This document shows, in pieces, positions 1 to 5,731 of a stretch of 24,813 nucleotides of DNA. The notes under the pieces were generated by a model. It was given only the letters and a program-made list of their open reading frames with translations. It searched no databases and was not told where the DNA came from. The stretch's first letter is position 1. Each line of letters starts with the position of its first letter. A program made the translations under genes and the position numbers. The stretch is from CAJAQL01 sp964442965. GTDB taxonomy: Bacteria; Patescibacteriota; Minisyncoccia; UBA6257; 2-01-FULL-56-20. The stretch covers positions 1 through 24,813 of the forward strand of contig CAYUBE010000015.1 of NCBI GenBank assembly GCA_964442965.1. Direction: 5' to 3'.

Positions 1-1
1 A

Positions 2-103
2 TATTTGCAGGAACCTAACTCCCGAGGAGTCTCATATGTGCTGGACCAGTACAAGGACTTGACGAAAATCCAGAAAAATACTAACATCAGAACAGAAAAT
101 TAA
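2..103 (+). CDS. 3' end of an unidentified gene (partial)
   Basis: An open frame enters from the left edge and ends at a TAA at 101-103, giving about 33 residues (ending KIQKNTNIRTEN). The residues are polar and protein-like, and the frame runs from the window edge without interruption. There is too little to name a family. It could also be chance, since the two other forward frames are closed early. Confidence 0.4.
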   Translation, partial: YLQEPNSRGVSYVLDQYKDLTKIQKNTNIRTEN

Positions 104-238
104 AAATGAATATCGGCTATCTCCCAAGATTTGGTTGCCTCATCGAGTCCGTTTACCATCAAATGTGCTTTCAGGCGAACTCGATCAGGCAACTAAATTT
201 CAATATAAAAAATCCCACTTTAATGGGAAGGAGATAAA
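104..238 (+). promoter_or_regulatory. Leader with inverted repeat and RBS hairpin before the membrane-protein gene
   Basis: The arms at about 133-147 and 178-192 form a 15-bp inverted repeat with one mismatch, enclosing about 30 nt. A second small hairpin (TCCCA/TGGGA, 213-228) ends right at a strong Shine-Dalgarno sequence (AAGGAGAT, 228-235), a few bases before the ATG at 239. No T-run follows the large inverted repeat, so it is not a plain terminator. It could be a transcript-end structure of the upstream gene or a regulatory leader. A possible -10 (TATAAA, about 203-208) has no good -35 box. Confidence 0.4.
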
Positions 239-724
239 ATGGCAAGGATAATAATATCAAACGTTCTACTAGTGGCCTTATTGGGGCTGCTAGTGACTGG
301 TGCCGTAATCGGAAATCAAGACATGTTTCGTTTTTTGATTATGCTTGCGGCCATTGTCGGTATGGGCTGGCTACTCTGCAGCCCCGGAGAGCATGTCTTG
401 AAACTAAGGACAACCATATTGATTCTCGTCATTGTAGGTGAATGGATGTTCTTGGAGCCAAAAAAAGATACTGGACGTCATGATGAGATCTGTCAAGTCT
501 CCCCGGACAGTTTGTCCGTTGGAGATTTTGTGAAAATAAACGGGGAGTGGTATCTCGTCAAAAAAATCCAAGGCGAAAAAATTTGGGTTGCTGGTGCCGG
601 ATTCGATACCCGGGACTTCTTTAACCTGATGGAAATCAAAGACTTTAGAAAACAGGGAAGCCCTGATTGGGACAGTCTGGCGACAAACCACCTCAAGCTC
701 AAGGTTCGCTGGTTGAGGTTTTAG
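239..724 (+). CDS. Small membrane protein with soluble C-terminal domain, unknown function
   Basis: This is a 161-residue protein I do not recognise. The N-terminal half has three hydrophobic segments (about residues 5-25, 30-46 and 58-72), with short polar turns between them. The C-terminal half (about 75-161) is soluble and contains a compact stretch (SVGDFVKINGEWYLVKKI) that reads like a small beta-barrel, as in NfeD/SH3-type tails; this similarity is only suggestive. The start is well supported by AAGGAGAT a few bases before the ATG, the clearest Shine-Dalgarno sequence in the window. A terminator follows directly. It appears to be a single-gene unit. Confidence 0.75.
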   Translation: MARIIISNVLLVALLGLLVTGAVIGNQDMFRFLIMLAAIVGMGWLLCSPGEHVLKLRTTILILVIVGEWMFLEPKKDTGRHDEICQVSPDSLSVGDFVKINGEWYLVKKIQGEKIWVAGAGFDTRDFFNLMEIKDFRKQGSPDWDSLATNHLKLKVRWLRF

Positions 725-730
725 CTCTTA

Positions 731-761
731 AGCGGCCATTTTATGGCCGTTTATTTTTTTG
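731..761 (+). terminator. Rho-independent terminator of the membrane-protein gene
   Basis: A perfect 7-bp stem (CGGCCAT/ATGGCCG, 733-739 with 743-749) with a TTT loop is followed by a T-rich run to 760. It lies 7 nt after the stop codon. Confidence 0.85.
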
Positions 762-794
762 CAAAAAAATAAACGCTCAATCTTTTATGGAAGC

Positions 795-821
795 AATAAA
801 ATGCCCCTGATTTCAGGGGCA
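795..821 (-). terminator. Rho-independent terminator of the STAS gene
   Basis: The stem TGCCCCTGA/TCAGGGGCA (802-821) is followed on the minus strand by TTTTATT. It lies 12 nt after the stop codon of the STAS gene. On the plus strand it could act only weakly. Confidence 0.8.
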
Positions 822-833
822 AAAGAATAAATT

Positions 834-1181
834 CTAAGAGACATTTCCGGTCAACGCATCTTCAACTGAGTGAAAATTAAACATCTGTATGATCGGAATA
901 AATTTGATCATACGCAGGAAAATATCAACCTTTCCCCCGATCGGACAAGTAACCCTCGGTGTTGCGTCTCGTTTTATTATCAAACGAATAACATCAAGAA
1001 GCATATTAAGCCCGGTACAATTGCAATCTCTAACTCCCTCAAGATCAAAAACGATGATCTTTTCTCCCTTATCTACAATCTCAAGGAGAGCTTCTTTCAA
1101 TTCGCAGGCTCGAGGATCTGTACAATCTCCATGTAAAGAGACAACGGTCCCCCCGTCGCATTTTTTAATCGAGTATTTCAT
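834..1181 (-). CDS. STAS-domain protein (anti-sigma factor antagonist type)
   Basis: This 115-residue protein is a single STAS domain, as in SpoIIAA/RsbV. The family hallmark is the strand IIVFDLEGVRD followed by the phospho-loop and helix. In classical members the loop reads D-S-S-G-L, with the second Ser phosphorylated by an anti-sigma kinase; here it is N-C-T-G-L. The Asp is replaced by Asn, while a Thr could still accept phosphate. Of the two in-phase ATGs (1187 and 1181) I chose the second, because AAGGA lies 5 nt before it and overlaps the first. No anti-sigma kinase, phosphatase or sigma factor is visible nearby, so its partner is elsewhere or absent. It may instead be a structural STAS scaffold. 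Confidence 0.8.
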   Translation of the reverse strand: MKYSIKKCDGGTVVSLHGDCTDPRACELKEALLEIVDKGEKIIVFDLEGVRDCNCTGLNMLLDVIRLIIKRDATPRVTCPIGGKVDIFLRMIKFIPIIQMFNFHSVEDALTGNVS

Positions 1182-1347
1182 AACCATCCTTATTAATTTG
1201 TTAAAGAATAACTATGAAGTACCATATCCGAAAGGTATGCGTCAAGTTTTTTTGGAGTGCAGTAAGGCACAAAAAAATCTGGCAGCGTGAATCATCCGTC
1301 TTGATTTGACCATGCTCACCTCAAACCACCAAGGACGGCAGGGAAAG

Positions 1348-3741
1348 TTATTTTTTTCCTTCTATCGAGTGGCCGCCGAACTGGTTCCGCAGAGCCGAAA
1401 GGATTTTTCCGGTATAGCTCGGTGATTTTTTGGAGCGAACACGGAATTTGAAGGCATCTTCGATCGCGGGCAGTTTCATTTTCCATTTCTTGCCGGTTTT
1501 CACGGTCCACTCACCTTCTCCGGTGTACGCGACCGAGCCGGAAACTTTTTTAAGATCCTCGCCGAACGTGCGGTAGCCATCCTCGAGCCAGCCTACGAGA
1601 CGCGATTCAATGACACTCTTATGATTATAAAGTTGCGCAACTTTCTGAAGATCCAGTTTGAACGGCGATTTCCTCATTAAAGCAAAACCTTCGGCTAGGG
1701 ATTGCATCATGCCGTACTCAATCCCGTTATGCACCATTTTTACAAAATGCCCCGCGCCGGCTTTGCCGAAATAAGCATAGCCGCCCGGAACGGACGAGTC
1801 CGCAAACAGCTGTTCCAGTTTTTCATAGCTCACCTTGTCGCCACCGACCATGATGCATGCGCCATGGCGCGCGCCTGACGGCCCGCCGGATGTGCCGGCG
1901 TCGAGAAATTTAATGCCGCGCTTCGCGAGCAACTTCGCACGCCGCATCGAATCTTCAAAGAAGGAATTGCCGCCGTCGATCACGATGTCGCCTTTCTTTA
2001 GCTTTGATACGAGACCGTCTTTTGAAAAAAGAAAATCGTCTACCGGCTTTCCGGCGGTGACCATGAGCCACACAACGCGTGGTGTCGGCAGTGTGGCAAT
2101 TAATTCATCGAGTGTTCGCGCGCCTTCAATTCCTTCCGCCTCGAGTTCCTTCACTTTTTCAGGATGCCGGTTATATACGACGACGCGCCAGCCTTTTTCA
2201 TGCCATTGGCGCGCGAGGCCGGCTCCCATTTTGCCGAGACCCACGATGCCGACTTCTTTTGTAAGCGCCGCGCGCGCCACATGCACGGTATCTGCCGCCG
2301 CGGCCTCATCCGCAATCACGCGAGAATCCGGTGCATACCGCCGCAGCGGCACCTTGCCGTCTTCCCATGCCTTAATGACCGGGTCGACAAAACGCCACAT
2401 CGCCGCGATTTCCTTGCTCGAAACGAAAAGCGTCTGGTCGCCCGCGATGCAATCGAGGATTAGTTTTTCGTATTCTTCTGTGTACTGCGCCTTTCGCGTT
2501 TCGTTGCGAAGATCAAATTCCAACGTACGCTCTTCGAGCTCCATTTCAAAGCCGGATTTCTTCGCCCAGAAAAAGATACTGATGCTCTCTCGTGGGTCCT
2601 GCCGGAAAACGATCCTATCGCGATAGTGCATACCCGGCGGACAAAGGCATGGCGTCCGATGTTTCAGGACAACCTCAATCTCCGTGATCTCGCCTTCTTT
2701 CGGTCCCATCAGCCGCTTTCCCGCTTCCATGATGATTGGCACGCCGCGCCATTTAGGATGGGATAAAAAGCCACGCATCCGGAAATACGTTTCCGTGGCA
2801 GATTCTGCAGCAACGCCTTTTATGGCATGATAGCCATCATACTGCGCACGGAATGTATGTTCTTTAATGTCGCGCGGCGAGAGAGTCTCCAATGTTTCGA
2901 GTATCGCGGCCCGGTTCGCGCGCACCGCCGCGGCACCGAGGTTCTCCGGCTGGTCCATGATCGTGAGCGCGAGCATCTGGAGCAGATGATTTTGACCTAC
3001 ATCACGGAGTGCGCCTACTCCATCATAAAAACTGCCGCGATCCTCGACGCCGACATTCTCAAATTCCCGCACGGAGATACTTTCCACGAACTCATTGTTC
3101 CAGCTATCCTCAAAGAGATCGTTGAAAAATCTGAACGCAAGAATATTCCGGAACGTTTCTTTCGCAAGATAGTGATCTATCCGAAAAATCTGCTCTTCCT
3201 TAAAAAATTTCGCGAGCTGAGCATCGAGTGCCTTTGCGCTTTTTTCGTCGCTTCCAAACGGTTTTTCAATGATGACGCGCGTCCATCCTTCCTCCGGACC
3301 GCACGGCTCCGTCAATTTGCTCGCATGAAGATTACTGAGAATGGCGTCATAAAATTGCGGCGGAACGGAAAGATAGAATAACTTATTAGTGCAGACGCCC
3401 CACTGATCGTCAATTTTTTTGAGCGTCATCCGAAGCGCGTCATAATCGCGCGCCTCGTGAAACGTCAACTTATGATACGCGGTAAGCTTCAAAAATGATT
3501 CCACGAGAGCGGTTTTCGCGCCGGGCGCTTTCACATCCAAAACGGAACGCACGTGATCCCGGAAATCGCCGTCCTCCCACTCACGCCGGGACACGCCGAG
3601 GAGCTTGAACTTCGGCGGCAATTTTTTCTTTTCGTGCAGGCTAAAAAGCGCCGGCACGATCTTTTTTGTCATGAGATCCCCCGTCGCGCCAAGCACGACA
3701 AAAATAGTTGGAATAGTGGAATTATTATTCATGGTTTTCAT
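1348..3741 (-). CDS. zwf/gnd: Fused glucose-6-phosphate dehydrogenase / 6-phosphogluconate dehydrogenase
   Basis: This is one chain of 798 residues with two enzymes of the oxidative pentose phosphate pathway. Residues 1 to about 480 are glucose-6-phosphate dehydrogenase: the NADP loop GATGDLMTKK is near the N-terminus and the active-site motif RIDHYLAKE is near 187-195. A short Ala-rich linker (about 480-495) leads to a decarboxylating 6-phosphogluconate dehydrogenase of the short type (about 300 residues). This has the Rossmann motif GLGKMG near 500, a GTSGGPSGARHGA substrate loop, and the catalytic Lys/Asn in FVKMVHNGIEYG near 667. Both catalytic sets look complete. The lactonase step between them is not encoded here. 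The start is taken at the ATG at 3741 (MKTMNNNSTIP); ATG 3732 is possible, and the upstream in-frame codons fall in repeat-like intergenic DNA. It lies downstream of cdaA on the same strand. Confidence 0.93.
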   Translation of the reverse strand: MKTMNNNSTIPTIFVVLGATGDLMTKKIVPALFSLHEKKKLPPKFKLLGVSRREWEDGDFRDHVRSVLDVKAPGAKTALVESFLKLTAYHKLTFHEARDYDALRMTLKKIDDQWGVCTNKLFYLSVPPQFYDAILSNLHASKLTEPCGPEEGWTRVIIEKPFGSDEKSAKALDAQLAKFFKEEQIFRIDHYLAKETFRNILAFRFFNDLFEDSWNNEFVESISVREFENVGVEDRGSFYDGVGALRDVGQNHLLQMLALTIMDQPENLGAAAVRANRAAILETLETLSPRDIKEHTFRAQYDGYHAIKGVAAESATETYFRMRGFLSHPKWRGVPIIMEAGKRLMGPKEGEITEIEVVLKHRTPCLCPPGMHYRDRIVFRQDPRESISIFFWAKKSGFEMELEERTLEFDLRNETRKAQYTEEYEKLILDCIAGDQTLFVSSKEIAAMWRFVDPVIKAWEDGKVPLRRYAPDSRVIADEAAAADTVHVARAALTKEVGIVGLGKMGAGLARQWHEKGWRVVVYNRHPEKVKELEAEGIEGARTLDELIATLPTPRVVWLMVTAGKPVDDFLFSKDGLVSKLKKGDIVIDGGNSFFEDSMRRAKLLAKRGIKFLDAGTSGGPSGARHGACIMVGGDKVSYEKLEQLFADSSVPGGYAYFGKAGAGHFVKMVHNGIEYGMMQSLAEGFALMRKSPFKLDLQKVAQLYNHKSVIESRLVGWLEDGYRTFGEDLKKVSGSVAYTGEGEWTVKTGKKWKMKLPAIEDAFKFRVRSKKSPSYTGKILSALRNQFGGHSIEGKK

Positions 3742-3918
3742 TCTACCATGACCTCTTGGGTCATTTCGAGCCTTGCGAGAAATCTCACAAATTCCTCGTG
3801 AAATATGCAATTGCTAAAATTTTTAATTGGAAATCAAAAACTTCAGGCCGAGATCCTTCGCGGAACTCCCGCCGTCGTTAAAACTGTGGCGGGCAAACAG
3901 GATGACTAAAATCCATCT
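3742..3918. other. Intergenic region with dispersed repeat-like debris
   Basis: No gene is visible. It contains a hairpin (ATGACC/GGTCAT, 3748-3764) just upstream of the zwf/gnd start, a sequence on the minus strand resembling the GAGATTTCTCGC...GAAATGACC repeats common in candidate-phyla genomes, and an inverted pair CCCGCC/GGCGGG (about 3868-3893). No clear terminator follows cdaA, so read-through into zwf/gnd is possible. Confidence 0.45.
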
Positions 3919-5115
3919 CTAGTCCTTCACAATCTCTACTTCAATATCCCGCGGCTGGACCTGGATAACAGAGAAATTGAGCGGCGCGGTGACATCTTTT
4001 GCGTCAAGAGAAACAGTGTGCCAGCCGACGCTCGTAGACGAACCAATATTCACCGAAACATCAAACGATTGCGGATTCAGCGTGCTGAAATCGGAGTTCT
4101 GTCCCTCAAGCGTCACCACGGCGTCGCGCGGAATGGCGTCTTCCACGAAATATCCATTGGGAACGTTCTGAAATTCGAGCGGCGCGGTGAAACTCTTTTG
4201 CACCAGCGCAAAATCCGGCGCAAAGAAAAACCATACTCCTCCCGCGACCACGAGCGATGCCGTAAAAAGCCCGATGTTCCGCCATAGCCAACTAGGGAAC
4301 GCGGCAGATGCCGTGGCGGGAAGTGCAAAGGTAGCGGAGAAATCGGAAAGCTTACGGCGAAGTTCCTCCCCGCTCGTGCAATGCTCCCAGGTGCCGCCAC
4401 GCGCGATATCGATGCTTCCCGTCTCACCCGAAACAACCACGACAAGCGCATCTGATTGTTCGGAAAGTCCCAACGCTGCTCGATGGCGAAGGCCATGAAA
4501 CTTACCGCGGGCATCGACATTCTCGGTAAGCGGCAAATGCACGCCGAATTTCTTTATCCGATCGTTCTCGATGATCATCGCACCGTCATGGCCCGGCGTC
4601 TCCTCGCTAAAAATACTCAGCAGCAGTTCCTGCGATATATCGCCGCGCAGCGCAATGCCGCCCTCGAGAAAACGCCCGATCGGCTCCCTGCCGGGGAAGA
4701 CGATGAGCGCGCCGACTTTATTCTTGGAAAGTCTCTCCGCAGCCTGGCTGATCGTGGAAATCGTCGTATCCCGTGGCGGGACGATGCGCCTGAAACTAAA
4801 AAATCCGACGAGCGAGAGCAATCGCCGCAATTCCTTTTGAAAAATAATAGCGATGAAAATAATAAAGAATCCGAACAGGGTGCGAAGCGCGAGGTGAGTG
4901 AGCGGCAGGTTAAAAACATTCGATGCACCATAGAGTAGCGCGAGCGCAAGAATACCGATCAGCATCGGCCACGAGTGAGTTTCGATCAACAGTCGCAGGC
5001 CGATATAGATCAGAATGGCGATGACAACAATATCGATGCAATTCCGGACGGACGGCAAGGAAAACTGAAAATTATTCACCAAAGAGACCGCCGCAAGAAA
5101 AATTTGTGATGACAT
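3919..5115 (-). CDS. cdaA: Diadenylate cyclase fused to a YbbR domain (CdaA-CdaR fusion)
   Basis: This 398-residue membrane protein is predicted to make cyclic di-AMP from two ATP. The N-terminus has about three transmembrane helices (roughly residues 15-95). The DAC domain follows, with both family motifs: DGA (Asp near 177, in HDGAMII) and RHR (His near 211, in GLRHRAALG), plus the SGETGSI strand. After a further transmembrane segment (about 275-295) comes a C-terminal domain of about 100 residues resembling YbbR/CdaR (EFQNVPNGYFVEDAIPRDAVV and following). In Firmicutes, CdaR is a separate protein encoded next to cdaA that regulates the cyclase; here both appear in one chain. I prefer the ATG at 5115 over 5142 because a TATAAT box lies 7 nt upstream of it. 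tRNA-Ile lies 32 nt upstream on the same strand. Confidence 0.9.
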   Translation of the reverse strand: MSSQIFLAAVSLVNNFQFSLPSVRNCIDIVVIAILIYIGLRLLIETHSWPMLIGILALALLYGASNVFNLPLTHLALRTLFGFFIIFIAIIFQKELRRLLSLVGFFSFRRIVPPRDTTISTISQAAERLSKNKVGALIVFPGREPIGRFLEGGIALRGDISQELLLSIFSEETPGHDGAMIIENDRIKKFGVHLPLTENVDARGKFHGLRHRAALGLSEQSDALVVVVSGETGSIDIARGGTWEHCTSGEELRRKLSDFSATFALPATASAAFPSWLWRNIGLFTASLVVAGGVWFFFAPDFALVQKSFTAPLEFQNVPNGYFVEDAIPRDAVVTLEGQNSDFSTLNPQSFDVSVNIGSSTSVGWHTVSLDAKDVTAPLNFSVIQVQPRDIEVEIVKD

Positions 5116-5122
5116 ACTTTCT

Positions 5123-5128
5123 ATTATA
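5123..5128 (-). promoter_or_regulatory. -10 box giving a nearly leaderless cdaA transcript
   Basis: TATAAT on the minus strand ends 7 nt before the ATG at 5115, so transcription would start at or next to the start codon. No good -35 box is visible (that position falls in the tRNA 3' end). No Shine-Dalgarno sequence is present. Confidence 0.5.
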
Positions 5129-5146
5129 CGACAATCGAGCATAGAG

Positions 5147-5218
5147 TGCGCGTGATAGGAATCGGACCTATGGTCTTCTCATTATCAGTGAGATGCTTTA
5201 CCACTAAGCTACACGCGC
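5147..5218 (-). tRNA. trnI: tRNA-Ile (GAU)
   Basis: A complete 72-nt cloverleaf: acceptor GCGCGTG/CACGCGC with discriminator A, D arm GCTTAGTGGTAAAGC, anticodon stem TCTCA/TGAGA around loop CTGATAA (anticodon GAT), and T arm ATAGG/CCTAT around TCCGATT. CCA is not encoded. The gene reads toward cdaA. Confidence 0.95.
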
Positions 5219-5363
5219 GACATTTCTGGCAAATGAAAATCCAAAAAGGCTTTTGTCGCCATGAGGATTTCTGTCTTCTTTTTTACATTAAAAATCGTCA
5301 AACTGCAAGTACCGTGCCGAAACGCGAAGTACTGGAGACTATCAAACAAAAATGACCGCGTTA

Positions 5364-5654
5364 TTAGCCGTACTTGAAATTGCGGGAAGATCGCTGGGCC
5401 GAGCTTGCGCCGTTCTTCGCGTATCCCGAGGCGAACAGGAAGTCAATGTATACGACGAACGCCATCGAAAGCTTGAACGCACAGTTCCAAAAAACGACGA
5501 AGACCGCGCAGTCTCCCCGCACAATGAGACGCTCGAGAAACTTTTGTGGCTCATGCAGGACAATATCGCGAAAAAGTGGACAAAACCGGTAAGGAACCGG
5601 GGAGAGGCGCTTATGCAACTCACAATCCTTTTCCCTGACAAATTGGTGTCATAA
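5364..5654 (+). pseudogene. Decayed IS256-family (mutator type) transposase fragment
   Basis: Two overlapping forward frames together give the C-terminal end of an IS256-like transposase. The first reads LREDRWAELAPFFAYPEANR and then YTTNAIESLNAQF (about 5374-5500). A frameshift near 5500-5515 moves the match to a second frame, with LEKLLWLMQDNIAKKWTKPV and ALMQLTILFPDKLV, ending at a TAA at 5652-5654. The catalytic DDE part (N-terminal two thirds) is missing and no terminal inverted repeats are seen. It is a dead remnant next to the end of the DGR cassette, oriented against it. Confidence 0.85.
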
Positions 5655-5731
5655 AAGGCGTAAGAAAAAATAAACCTCTGACTGTGCCGCAAAGCCCGGC
5701 CTCGGGGATTGAAAACAAGTCGCCCGGTAAA

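Noticed and set aside
1835..2626. Long plus-strand open frame opposite the dehydrogenase fusion
   Set aside because: It is a shadow of the minus-strand gene, Ser/Arg-rich with no domain; several similar shadows lie opposite cdaA, the vWA gene and the AAA+ gene.
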